The notes beneath the pieces were generated by a model. It was not told the origin of the DNA and ran no database searches. It saw only the letters and a program-made list of their open reading frames with translations. Shown here piece after piece: positions 34,640 to 43,984 of a stretch of DNA of 64,000 nucleotides. Positions within the stretch are counted from its first letter, which is position 1. Each line of letters opens with the position of its first letter. Source of the DNA: Scolanthus callimorphus (taxonomy: Eukaryota; Cnidaria; Anthozoa; Actiniaria; Edwardsiidae); contig CM066916.1 in assembly GCA_033964015.1 (NCBI GenBank), forward strand, positions 27,173,404 through 27,237,403, given 5' to 3'. Position numbers and translations under genes: made by a program.

Positions 34640-34862
34640 TCTTCATCTATTTAGATTTCCATTGTATATTTTTCTTGTGATTTACATGTCCATACATTCT
34701 CGCACAAAAAGTCCAAAGTTCGAACAAATATCGGTAAACAATCACTCTCTTTCACTGCAATTGATTTGGAAAGATCTCCCATCACATTTCAAGGACCTTA
34801 GTATCTTTCTATTTCGCAAAGAAATAAAACATCTACTGTTCCAACAACAAGAAATATTGTAA
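34640..34862 (+). mobile_element. LINE 3' fragment (reverse transcriptase C-terminus)
   Basis: The frame includes LIWKDLPSHFKDLSIFLFRK followed by EIKHLL, the usual end of CR1/Jockey-type LINE proteins (W-x2-LP...FK-x2-LK...LL), then TAA. The 3' part of the LINE may resume beyond the composite insertion and end in the ATT repeats at 43068-43080. Confidence 0.55.
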
Positions 34863-36381
34863 TATTTAACAATTAGAACTCAAGGCCGAATGGTCTATTG
34901 ATATCATAGCACATGAGGATGAGAGGTCTAATTGTTTTAGTATAAACCAACTAGTTGGTCGGTTTTGGCAATAAATTCCATTATTTTATGTTGAAAAAAT
35001 CAAGTTTTCTTGCAAAGAAAGGTGGTGGTTTTGCTAGGCACGGTCTATCCACAGGAAAAAATTCCATAAAAAAATTCCATAAAAACCATAATGGTTTTTA
35101 TGGTGGTTTTTGTTGGAAAAACCATTCAAAACCATGAATGGGTTTGGAGAACCAAATCCATTCATGGGTTGTACAACAAAAACATTATTGGTTATTGTTA
35201 TAATATCGGAATGGGTTTCACAGCAAAATACAAGCTGTTTTCTGCATATTTCCAACATGGTTTTTCCGATTAAAAACGTTGAATGTAAAATGGTAAGTAT
35301 GTGAAATCCATTTACAATAAATAGGAAAACTGTGGATTTTATTCATTTCTTATATTTTTGAAGCGTTTTTTTCCACAATAACCACTTAATGCGAAATGGT
35401 TACTGTGCAAAATCCATTTTAAAAGCCATTGCAAAACATAATGGATTATGAAGCAAACCCATTCATGGGTTTTACATAAAATACCTACCGATTTGTTCCA
35501 CATATAGTCCGGTCAATTTAGCGTTTAACCTGGAAAAAATTGCAACATGGGATTTTTATACAGCAAATTCTCAGGAACATATGTGAGAAATACGTGTCCA
35601 AATTTTGTGAAAATCCGTTCGGGGGAAGTTGGTTAAATTTGGGGTTTTCCGTCTGCACGAAGGAAAGCCCGTTGTTTTCGGTGGCACTTAGACAATGAAA
35701 GCGAACAATTCGAATTGAGGGCTATAGACTGTAGGGCCGTAACTCGGTGTGATATTGAACGAGATATCGAGCAATTTATTTCTACTGTATAATGTGATTG
35801 CATAGATGTGAATTGTGTGTTTGTTTATAACCAATTCTGCAAAATAATAACTAAATGATCGTGCGTTTTGACAAATCCAATATTTAACCATTATCCTGCG
35901 AGATTGCGCAGAATATCGTCTGATACTTAGCCGACGAGGGACGAAGTCCTAAATAATTCTGACTAAATAATTAATTTATTTAGTCCTAAATAATTCTGAG
36001 TTTTGACAAATCCCATATGATCCTTGTATTTCCCGCGTGGTGATACACTAAAGTTCGAATATTATACGCTAAAAGAAATAAACTGTTCATAGGCCGTAAC
36101 TCATCGCTCAGAAATTATTTGTTTCAACCGAAAAACCTTGTTAAATCTTCCCCGGTTTCATCTGTACAGTCTACAAACATTCTCCCAGTTTCTGTGTTTT
36201 CAGTGTCGAAGTGCCACCGAAAACAAAAGACGCCCTTGACGTCGCCGGTAAAACCAAAAATTTAACCAACTTCCCCCGGGCCGGATTTCTACGAAATTTG
36301 GATATGTTATTCCTACTTTTTTTTAACAATTAGTACCAAAAATTTCCCATGTTGCAATTTTTTCCAGGTTCGGGTTTTTTC

Positions 36382-36483
36382 GAATTACATTAAGGTATAA
36401 AATACAGACCACGAGGTTTGGGCAACAAGATAGTTTATTGACAGCAGACCGACGACCGAATACAGACCTGTCAATAAGCTTAG
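36382..36483 (-). repeat. Split direct repeat B2
   Basis: Starts (plus strand) AATTACATTAAGGTATAAAA and ends CCTGTCAATAAGCTTA. It is identical to B1 at 36622-36727 except for single changes such as CCGACGACC versus CCGGCGACC. Confidence 0.9.
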
Positions 36484-36508
36484 AAGGTATTGACAGGGTG
36501 GTGTGGGT

Positions 36509-36621
36509 GGGGAAAACAACTAAGCGAGTGAGCTCAGCCAAGAGGAAAGCAATCTGAGAGCCTTGACTCGCTACGTGCCATACCCCCTGCAATTAACAAT
36601 CATCACTTGCGTAATCATTAA
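36509..36621 (-). repeat. Split direct repeat A2
   Basis: It matches A1 (40559-40677) from GGGGAAAACAACTAAGCGAG to GCGTAATCATTAACC. It re-encodes the first 28 residues of the gag-like ORF (MQGVWHVASQGSQIAFLLAE...), because A1 covers that start. Confidence 0.9.
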
Positions 36622-36727
36622 CCAATTACATTAAGGTATAAAATACAGACCACGAGGTTTGGGCAACAAGATAGTTTATTGACAGCAGACCGGCGACCGA
36701 ATACAGACCTGTCAATAAGCTTAAAGG
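36622..36727 (-). repeat. Split direct repeat B1
   Basis: Directly abuts A2 and overlaps the recombinase stop region. The B1/A2 junction reads (plus strand) CATTAACC/AATTACATT, the circle-type junction expected for this class. Confidence 0.9.
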
Positions 36728-37608
36728 GCCAAGGCCCAAACTTCGTGGTGTGTAAAATGGATGTGAAGTTGAAATTTATATAGGGAATGAAAAGACCAAT
36801 TAATCTTTGTGTTCTGTTGAATACACGTTCCTACAGTATGCGCTGCCTGCCTCTTCTGCTTATCACTTAAATCGAGATAAATTAAGTAACAATCGGATTG
36901 CCAATCACCTAGCGCTTTGATAATCTCTGCCGGGACATTACATTCAAACGAAAAAGAAGCTCCTCCTCTCCTAAAGCTGTGTGGAGAGAATCCCTTAGGA
37001 TCAAGACCGACGCACTTGAAAGTCTTAGTTATGAATAAACTAAATTGCGCGTAAGTGACTGGTAGCACTGTCTGACCCGAACGAACAGAAAACAATGGCG
37101 AATCAGGCGGTACGCCGTTAACGCGCAAATGATTATGAAGCGCTGAAACTGGACATAAAACATTACCGGGAATACGAGGCAGGGGCAGTGAAAACGCGCG
37201 CTCGCGAAACTGTATGGTTTTAGTGGCACGAACGTGAACGTAAGCGAACGACTGATCGAAGGATAGGTCAGAACGCAGCAACACTTTAGGTGAAATGTGA
37301 GCCGCATTGACTACGACAAGATTAGTCTTGCGTAGAAAGGAGTAAAACGCTACCAGGAAAAGCGCCCACATTGCCGCGTGTAACGGATTCTGTGCGGCAA
37401 ACAAATGAGCGATGCGATGTAATAACGCGGGCGTAATGGGCAATTTTCGTGACACAGAAACACCGAGGTGGCGTTTGGCACCGCGCAGCAATAATAAGTA
37501 ACGATAATCCTTATCCCATGTGAGAGCAAACCCGAGGAGTTTATGCATATGTTTGATGCTGCTTAAGTGATTAAGGATAGTTCCATGAGCCCTGCCCAAA
37601 GAAACCAA
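36721..37608 (-). CDS. Tyrosine recombinase of the DIRS-like element
   Basis: Integrates the element by site-specific strand exchange. The 295-codon frame has the catalytic pattern of the family: R93 (FLRKTN), H210-x-x-R213 (HSFRRGG), W236 in place of the second His (LGDWQSDCY) and nucleophile Tyr at 244 (or 241). The N-terminal core-binding region continues upstream to about 37745: in this frame VTHLVSLGRAHGTI is preceded by FCQVYSIAPFPVTLRVIIRY, and beyond a frameshift near 37690 by AYADSTKRNLNSHLKNIY in another frame. The chosen ATG is therefore internal and the copy is probably inactive. Confidence 0.85.
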   Translation of the reverse strand: MVSLGRAHGTILNHLSSIKHMHKLLGFALTWDKDYRYLLLLRGAKRHLGVSVSRKLPITPALLHRIAHLFAAQNPLHAAMWALFLVAFYSFLRKTNLVVVNAAHISPKVLLRSDLSFDQSFAYVHVRATKTIQFRERAFSLPLPRIPGNVLCPVSALHNHLRVNGVPPDSPLFSVRSGQTVLPVTYAQFSLFITKTFKCVGLDPKGFSPHSFRRGGASFSFECNVPAEIIKALGDWQSDCYLIYLDLSDKQKRQAAHTVGTCIQQNTKINWSFHSLYKFQLHIHFTHHEVWALAL

Positions 37609-37822
37609 ATGAGTTACGTAACGAATGATAACCCGTAATGTGACCGGGAATGGCGCTATAGAATAAACCTGACAAAACGATATATATTTTTAAGGTGAGA
37701 GTTCAAATTCCGCTTGGTTGAATCCGCGTAAGCTGCGCTAATTAAACTACTGCTGAGTTTGTCCAAAGATTCTAATTAACTGCACCATGCGACTGTTTAT
37801 CTGAAAAAGACCAATAAGAGGA

Positions 37823-39037
37823 TTACTCAATGTCAAACGCCTGAGAGGCGCCGTCGAGTGGGACCAGGTCAAAATGCTGATGATGGTGTTCGCACAATTC
37901 TGCAAATCGCCGCGGATAAGAAGAGTCTAAATCCCAGCGACTAAGATAGTCCGAAAACTGGTTATGTACCCCAGAAATGTGTATCACGCACACCTCCAGG
38001 TCGTAAAGAGCGCACGTGAACCAGAGCTGCCGTAGACAACGCTGCATAAAATTATCGTGTGAACGCCCTGATGCTACAACTTGGAATGTTGCACTGTTAT
38101 CACACGAAAGTTGGAACCTGCGACCGGTTAATTTAGCAGCCCAGAACTTGACAGCGACGACCAAGACATACAATTCAAGAGCATTGATATGTAGTTGCGC
38201 GTCCTCGATAAATTCAGGAAATGGAAAAGAGAAACATTCTCCCAAACAAGTAGCGCCGCCTCGATGCAGCGAAGCGTCGCAAGTAAACATAATATCATGA
38301 AAATCTGTTGTCTCTAATTGGATCAGTGCCACTCCATTGAACTTGACTAAGAACGAGATCCACCATGTGATGTCCGACCGCATGTCTTGTGTTACAGGAA
38401 AGCGTGACCGTGTTTGTGGTAACCCCCTAAGGCGATTTAGCAGGCGTGACATAAAAATACGTCCAGGTCGAACACATGCGGTGACAAAAGAGAGTTTCCC
38501 TAACAGAGACTGGAGATGTCGTCTTTGAAACATTGATCGTGTGAGCCACAGTTCCAGCTCCGATTTCAACTCAGCAATGCGAGCCTCGGGAACTCGAAAG
38601 GTCATGGCTTCTGTGTCCGCCAAAATCCCTAAACATATCATCCTTGCGGAAGGTGCGCAGTCCTTGTCTGGAGATGACTCAAGACCAAGATCGTCAAATA
38701 ATTCCTGAAGGCGGTCAAAGGCAGTTAATGCAAGCGCCGGAGCCTCCGCACCGTAAAAATCGTCCAGATAAACATCCGCTGTAAATCCCTCTGAAGTGAA
38801 GATATAAATGGCCGCTTTATTCGTCCGTTGACAAATTAAGCTGGAAGTCCGGAGCCCGAAAGGGCACCTCGTGTCAAAATAAACAGAACCGTCCCAAACA
38901 AAACCCAAATACCGTACGTCTTTAGGGTCGATGCTGAACTGCCGGTAGGCCCGTTTAAGGTCTTTCTTGTAAATCAAACAACCCTGACCTTTCGTGATAA
39001 TAAACTCCCGCAGGCGATCAATTCCCGGTAACCGTAA
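37823..39037 (-). CDS. Reverse transcriptase / RNase H, main part
   Basis: Copies the element RNA to DNA and degrades the template. Counting from the internal Met at 38977, motif A has D6 (YKKDLKRAYRQF) and the catalytic YLDD is at residues 70-73. RNase H follows with D234 (TCDASLHRGG), E268 (NALELY), D293 (SCDNSA) and D343 (HNQFSDYLSR), so all active-site acids are present. The frame is open from 39037, immediately after an in-frame TAG, where it reads LRLPGIDRLREFI, so this and the upstream RT segment were one ORF. Confidence 0.88.
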   Translation of the reverse strand, partial: LRLPGIDRLREFIITKGQGCLIYKKDLKRAYRQFSIDPKDVRYLGFVWDGSVYFDTRCPFGLRTSSLICQRTNKAAIYIFTSEGFTADVYLDDFYGAEAPALALTAFDRLQELFDDLGLESSPDKDCAPSARMICLGILADTEAMTFRVPEARIAELKSELELWLTRSMFQRRHLQSLLGKLSFVTACVRPGRIFMSRLLNRLRGLPQTRSRFPVTQDMRSDITWWISFLVKFNGVALIQLETTDFHDIMFTCDASLHRGGATCLGECFSFPFPEFIEDAQLHINALELYVLVVAVKFWAAKLTGRRFQLSCDNSATFQVVASGRSHDNFMQRCLRQLWFTCALYDLEVCVIHISGVHNQFSDYLSRWDLDSSYPRRFAELCEHHHQHFDLVPLDGASQAFDIE

Positions 39038-39610
39038 CTAAAAGTCTTGATCGAGATAGCGTCCTTTAGGAATTCCTGAGTTAACCGAACGGCCAAAAGA
39101 GTCGGGATAACTGAGATCCATCACAACACGCCTTTTGGTTGAACCTCTTTTCATAACTGTTTGTAAAGGAGAGATTACCAGCTCGTGATTGAGGGGGTTA
39201 CATTTGAAAGGTCCCGCAAGAGCTCCGTAGCGCAGTTCCGTGTCGATAAAATGTTGGACGTGCTCCGCAAACGTGAGGGCCGACGAATGATTTGGTGAGT
39301 CTGAGCGAGGCAGTTCCGAATCGGTATAATTTATGGGCCATCCGTACTCCAGAAACTCAACTAGATCTTTGTCGTGGTAATCCTGTAGATAAACACGCCA
39401 GTTTGGTACGTTCAGCGAAGTAAATACTGGAACCCTAGCCCCGAAAGCGTTGGGCATGGGATGTTTCGAGGCTAGAATGTGGGCTACGATAGCCTTTGAA
39501 GAAGTCGAAGACAAGCCCGTTTTGCTTTGGAAATCCGTGTTCGTGTCGATGTCCGTTCCATAAGTCGAGATCCTTAAAATATCATTAGCGTTCTTGTTCG
39601 CCGGGGAGAG
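39038..39610 (-). CDS. RT N-terminal segment, ends at an internal TAG
   Basis: The frame begins directly after the gag TGA, in the same frame (LSPANKNANDILRIS...), and runs to TAG at 39040-39038. It contains RVVMDLSYPDSFGRSVNSG, the start of the DIRS-type RT fingers. The TAG follows RYLDQDF and the RT continues in frame beyond it, so it is most simply a nonsense mutation of a sense codon (for example AAG or CAG). Confidence 0.75.
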   Translation of the reverse strand, partial: LSPANKNANDILRISTYGTDIDTNTDFQSKTGLSSTSSKAIVAHILASKHPMPNAFGARVPVFTSLNVPNWRVYLQDYHDKDLVEFLEYGWPINYTDSELPRSDSPNHSSALTFAEHVQHFIDTELRYGALAGPFKCNPLNHELVISPLQTVMKRGSTKRRVVMDLSYPDSFGRSVNSGIPKGRYLDQDF

Positions 39611-40645
39611 TCATTTCCCGGGCGGTATTTGCGTTCGCCGCTTCGGGCATTGCAACATAGGATGACTAGCTGACTTGCACACCCGACAAATATGCTGTGC
39701 AGCATACCCATCAAGCGAAGAATCACAAGGGCAAGAACCCTTATAGTTCCACGCCTGACAAGTCTTGTTAGCGTCGTCTGTTGTAGCTTGTGAAGAAGTA
39801 CCAGCTGACGTGAGTTTGAAGGGCTTCGTTGTCGAACTCGTCGCAGCGCCGCGCAAATCCGAATGCTTAAAGTGCGTCGCTGCCAGATCGCGCATAGCAT
39901 TGACCTGATCCCACTCGAGGCGCTTTAACTCGACTTGCTTGGCGATGAATGAGTACAAATTGCGGACGCTGGGCCAGCTATAATCGATAGCCTTTCTCAT
40001 CAACAACCCGAGCAAGGAAAGCAAATGCTCTTTCTTCTCTGGCTCGTAGCTGTTTACCATCGCCAGAAACCCAGTAACAAAAGGGGCCAAATCAATTGTT
40101 GCAAATTCAGCCGTACCTGACGTACCTGGAACAAACTCGTGCGGCCAATCGATCTGCCGTTTCTTGGAGGACTCCTGGCGGTCGAGATGCGAGGATTGAG
40201 ACACGCTGTTAGAAGCAGGGGGCGGTGCCGCTCGTTCAAGTTCGAGGGCCAGCTTCTCTTTCTGCTCGCGGACTAGCTGAAGCTCCTTGTCGATTAACGC
40301 AGCACGGCCGGTACTCGGTGGAGGCGGAGGAAGGCTAGGAAATCCCGGGGTAGGCGGGAAAGAATTACCTTGATCGTCCAAGTCAAGATTGGCCAACTGG
40401 TTTAATAACTCTAGCGGATCCTCTTGCTTGGGCTTGGTGGACGATTTCGTTTGTTTGGATTTTCGAGAGCGAGTAGCCGACATGATGGAGGTGTGAGAGA
40501 TTGAACTAGCACGGAGAATACGTTTGCGACGTGGAGAGTGTGCGTTCGGTGAGAATTGCGTGGGGAAAACAACTAAGCGAGTGAGCTCAGCCAAGAGGAA
40601 AGCAATCTGAGAGCCTTGACTCGCTACGTGCCATACCCCCTGCAA
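39611..40645 (-). CDS. Gag-like ORF with zinc knuckle
   Basis: 344 codons, starting inside repeat A1. The middle is Pro/Ser/Lys-rich with a predicted helical segment (LIDKELQLVREQKEKLALEL). The C-terminus has a CX2CX4HX4C knuckle (CRVCKSASHPMLQC) preceded by a Cys pair (SCPC). This is the usual nucleic-acid-binding end of a Gag. It ends in TGA followed by C, and the RT frame continues without shift, which raises the possibility of stop-codon readthrough to make Gag-Pol. An alternative is a separate internal start for RT. Confidence 0.8.
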   Translation of the reverse strand: MQGVWHVASQGSQIAFLLAELTRLVVFPTQFSPNAHSPRRKRILRASSISHTSIMSATRSRKSKQTKSSTKPKQEDPLELLNQLANLDLDDQGNSFPPTPGFPSLPPPPPSTGRAALIDKELQLVREQKEKLALELERAAPPPASNSVSQSSHLDRQESSKKRQIDWPHEFVPGTSGTAEFATIDLAPFVTGFLAMVNSYEPEKKEHLLSLLGLLMRKAIDYSWPSVRNLYSFIAKQVELKRLEWDQVNAMRDLAATHFKHSDLRGAATSSTTKPFKLTSAGTSSQATTDDANKTCQAWNYKGSCPCDSSLDGYAAQHICRVCKSASHPMLQCPKRRTQIPPGK

Positions 40646-40879
40646 TTAACAATCATCACTTGCGTAATCATTAACCGGCTAATTTGACCGGACTAATATA
40701 AAATGGTATTTCTTTGAAAACCATTGGATGTAAAAAGTTTTTTCCGTAAAAACCGCTTTCAAACCAAATGGGAAAAAGCTGTTACATTAATGGGTTAAGG
40801 AGCTAAACCCATTACACTGTTGATTTTAGGGTGTTGGAACAACTCTGTCCGGGGTGTTCCATAGATGGGGAAAAAAGAA

Positions 40880-40985
40880 ACAAAAAAAACCTGACGCTGC
40901 CGCAGTGACTCGAACTCTTGGGTGCGAGAGTCATCATTGTCATTCAAATCCGACGTCTTATCCACTACGCTAGCCCCTGCTCGCC
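40880..40985 (-). repeat. tRNA-derived SINE or tRNA pseudogene
   Basis: On the minus strand GGGGCTAGCGTAGTGGATAA resembles a D-arm with A box (TAGCGTAGTGG), and AGAGTTCGAGTCACTG a T-arm with B box (GTTCGAGTC). The spacing between boxes is larger than in a plain tRNA, and the acceptor stem does not close, so a functional tRNA is unlikely. Confidence 0.5.
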
Positions 40986-41732
40986 TGACATATTCGGATA
41001 AAATTTAAAAGTAGTACGTGATCGACATAACAGGTGTCTTGAGGATGTCACTATTAGTCTCCGAATGGGCTCACTCGTAGGTGCGCTAAAACTTTTCATT
41101 TTGCCTGGTCCAAATATATTATTTGACAAAATGCGGACCTCAAGCATTGCTCTCGGGAATGACAATTTCAAATCAACTGATTTCCGGGTTACATCGGAGA
41201 AATAAGCGCTCAAAATTGGGAATCAAGGCGAAAAAATTAAAAATAATTAAAACACCGTACAATATTCAGTATTTTACCTATTGATGTCACGTTCCTCTCA
41301 CAATGGCAAGCAGAGTCTATTCTTTTGATTTAATGTAGTTATATTTTGATTGGTAAGCGCGAGCATTAGAATTTTGTTGACTTTTGAAGTACGGTAGAAA
41401 AAAATACGGGCCTCAAAATCGGCAGGTCAGCCGAGTGATTCAACTCGGCCCCCGTTCTCCTAAAATATTTATCTGATCGAACTAAAGTTTCCACAGAAGT
41501 TATAGTAGATCCACTAGAGGTAGAGGTAGATGAAGTTTGAGCGATTTCGCAAAGTTTTTAAATTTTGTGGCAACAAACCATCAATAGTATTCATGAACGC
41601 TCGTTTGAATCCAGATTGTTTAAGCTAAGAAGCAACATCCTCTTTATGGAAATGCACAAACCATCCACATCGTTGAAACACAACCAATCTTAATCGCTGA
41701 TAACGTTGAATCCAATCTCTTTGCAAGTCATA

Positions 41733-42480
41733 ATTCTTTCATGGGAAAATGGAACCATTGACCATTGTCCGTAAAATCCGAATTTGGATCAAAAATGTTT
41801 TGTAAGCAATAATCCATTCATGTGATAACTGGTCTAACCATGTATGGGTTTTGCGCAAAATCCAAATTTGGATCAAAAATGTTTTTTTGTAATAAGCGAT
41901 AATCCATTCATGGGAAAACGGTAACCATTTATGGGTTTTGTGCAAAACCCATATTTCGATCAAAAATGTTTTTTGTAAGCGATAATCCATTCGAGGGAAA
42001 ACGGTAACCATTTATGGGTTTTGCGCAAAACCCATATTTGGATCGAAAATGTTTTTTGTAGGCAATAATCCATTTATGGGAAAACGGTAACCATTTGTGG
42101 GTTTTGCGTAAAGTCGAAATTTGGATCGAAAATGGTTTTTGTAAGCAATAATCCATTCATGGGAAAACGGTAACCATTTATGGGTTTTGCGCAAAACCCA
42201 TATTTGGATCGAAAATGGTTTTTGTAAGCGGTAATCCATTCATGGGAAAACGGTAACTATTAATGGTTTTTGCGCAAACCCATATTTGGAACGAAAATGT
42301 TTTTTGTAAGCGATAATCCATTTATGGGAAAACGGTAGCCATTTACGGGTTTTGCGTAAAATCCAAATTTGGATCGAAAATGTTTTTGTAAGCGGTAATC
42401 CATTCAAGGGAAAACGGTAACTATTAATGGTTTTTATGCAACAAACAATTCTGTTTGAAAACCATTTTTTCAAAGATATA
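41733..42480. repeat. Minisatellite, about 84-bp unit, ~9 copies
   Basis: Units carry AATCCATTCATGGGAAAACG, GTAACCATTTATGGGTTTTG and CGCAAAACCCATATTTGGAT. They recur every 82-93 bp from 41733. The minus-strand frames of 75-90 codons are repeats of one another and result from the unit. The array is internal to the ATGGTTTT foldback element. Confidence 0.92.
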
Positions 42481-42809
42481 ACCCATTCATGGAATTATAA
42501 AAAACATAAATGGATTTTACTGAGAACACGGTAATGGATTTTATAAACCCATAAATGGGTTTTAACTTCGTGTGGTTTGGTGAGGTATATGGAAATTTTC
42601 AGATGTTTATTCCATAAAAAACATTTCTAAAATGGAAAAACCATAAATGGTTTTCTCTAAAATACATTTATGGTTTTTATCAAAGATGGGAAGTACATAA
42701 AAACCATTATGGTTTTTAGGAATTTTTCCCTGTGTCACAAATAGACCATTAGTAGCTCAGCCAATCAGAATGCAGGATTTGTAATATACAATTAGTTGGT
42801 TTATACTAA

Positions 42810-43367
42810 CATAATTTATTCCTCTTTTCATAAATGATATTTCTATGTAAGTTCTTCCAATTAATCTTTTTCTTGATATTTCTATGACTTGCCTGCTTTT
42901 TATATAAATTCCTACTTTGACTTTTTGGGAAGTTAACAAGAAAACCAACCGGTTCATTCAACTTCCCTCTCACATTTTTCTTTTCAAATTTCCTTTATAC
43001 ACTACCCCTAGATACTATATAATGATATTGTAACTTTTTTTAACATTTCATTATGAGTCAGTAAAGATTATTATTATTAGTAGGGGTGGATAGAGGAAAA
43101 AATCTGACTGTAGTGCATTTATTGAGAGTGAGATCTGCATGTATGTGTGTCCCAGGGAGAGGGGTTTGGGGTGCGTGTGTGGAAGGAGGGGGAGAAAAGA
43201 AAATATGTTAACTTAATGATGTCCTATGGCCTCCACTCGTAGAATTTCAGCTTGTATTTTGAGCAAATTTTATGAAATGTCTAACCATACCATAGCAAGC
43301 CACTCATGCATAAATGGCCATTATTTCCAATCAATGGTCACCTTAAATGGTCACCTTAAACATTCTA
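42810..43367. other. No gene; possible LINE 3' tail to 43080
   Basis: The plus strand ends near 43068-43080 in TTATTATTATTAG after GAGTCAGTAAAGATT, the sort of short ATT tail seen on CR1/L2-type LINEs. It may be the 3' end of the LINE broken at 34862 by the composite. Beyond it nothing was recognised. Confidence 0.35.
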
Positions 43368-43495
43368 GTCCAATACTTTGACAAATGTATGCATGGTATT
43401 GTTCTCCTCCATTGTTTAGCCTCGTTCTATAATACACTCCATTTCACTCCATTGTTTTAGACAATGCCTTGCATAAATTTGTCAGAGTATTGGAC
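43368..43495. mobile_element. Small foldback element, GTCCAATACT ends
   Basis: GTCCAATACTTTGACAAATG with TATGCATGGTATTGT on the left is the near-inverse of ACAATGCCTTGCATAAATTT with GTCAGAGTATTGGAC on the right, 128 bp in total. The centre has two copies of CACTCCATTG or a close variant. Confidence 0.7.
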
Positions 43496-43984
43496 AACCC
43501 TCAAAATACCAACATGGCGATACATTTTGCCCCCTGACATCAACAAATCGGTACGTTTCCTATATTTTCTTTGTTTATTTATATATTCGCATATATTTAT
43601 CCGTTTATAGATTTGAATCAAAAAGTATGACAAAACTTACAATGCATAACTGTAAAAAACTTAAATGAATGTTTGGGCTATTCAGCCTTCTTCAGCTAAA
43701 ATGAACAAAAATCTGTAAAAATTTAAAACTTATACATGGTTCAGCTAAACTCCAAACAATATTTTAACCTGGCCACTTATATACCTGACTGCGCTAAAAA
43801 TTACATCATCATAATGCAGTATTACGGGGGCCCCTTTGTGCAAGAAAATTTAAAGACAAGAGTTCGGATCCAAGTTTTCTATGAAAAACTAATTATATAT
43901 GTAAAACTAATATATATTTATATATTCGCAAAGTTTGAAAATTATAATTTTGATTTCAGGTTCGCAATAATTACAGGAAGACAG
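43496..43984. other. No gene recognised
   Basis: AT-rich sequence with TATATATTTATATATTCGCA-like lines near 43575 and again near 43910-43930. No motif-bearing frame. Confidence 0.35.

Larger units (their letters stand above)
36382..40677 (-). mobile_element. DIRS-order retrotransposon with split direct repeats
   Basis: Read on the minus strand the order is A1 (40677-40559), gag-like ORF, RT/RNase H, tyrosine recombinase, B1 (36727-36622), A2 (36621-36509), B2 (36483-36382). This A1-ORFs-B1-A2-B2 split direct repeat layout is that of Ngaro/PAT-type members of the DIRS order, which integrate by a tyrosine recombinase and leave no target duplication. A and B copies are almost identical, so the insertion is fairly recent. 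No methyltransferase or hydrolase ORF was seen. Coding damage: a TAG in RT and a frameshift in the recombinase N-terminus. Confidence 0.9.
35505..40695. mobile_element. Foldback element AGTCCGGTCAA, split by a retrotransposon
   Basis: TAGTCCGGTCAA(T/A)TTAGC starts the left arm. The right arm is its inverse, but lies in two pieces, 36196-36378 and 40678-40695, separated exactly by the retrotransposon. Paired arm segments include CCTGGAAAAAATTGCAACAT, GGGGGAAGTTGGTTAAATTT and TTTTCGGTGGCACTT. ATA flanks both ends. No transposase. Confidence 0.85.
35051..42733. mobile_element. Foldback element rich in ATGGTTTT, second shell
   Basis: CACAGGAAAAAATTCC and the arm TAAAAACCATAATGGTTTTTA (35086-35100 and again 42697-42718) are inverted about the interior. 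The unfilled parts (35100-35500 and 40700-42720) are made of lines such as CCATTCATGGGTTTT and AAAACCATT. The sequence was split by insertion of the AGTCCGGTCAA element. Confidence 0.65.
34940..42806. mobile_element. Outer nested composite, GTATAAACCAACTA ends
   Basis: GTATAAACCAACTAGTTGG at the left and CAATTAGTTGGTTTATAC at the right are inverted and each is flanked by TA. Inside lie, in order, the CACAGGGAAAAATTCC foldback (35051-42733), the AGTCCGGTCAA foldback (35505-40695) and a tyrosine-recombinase retrotransposon (36382-40677). The outer ends could instead be the tips of the same foldback family. Confidence 0.55.

Noticed and set aside
38016..38528. Plus-strand frames of 94 and 63 codons
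   Set aside because: Antisense to the RNase H/RT coding region of the DIRS-like element.
40880..40985. Functional tRNA gene on the minus strand
   Set aside because: A and B boxes are recognisable, but the acceptor stem does not pair and the interior is too long, so a tRNA-derived repeat is more likely.
41739..42473. Series of 75-90 codon minus-strand frames with HEWIIAYKK repeats
   Set aside because: Explained by the 84-bp minisatellite inside the foldback element.
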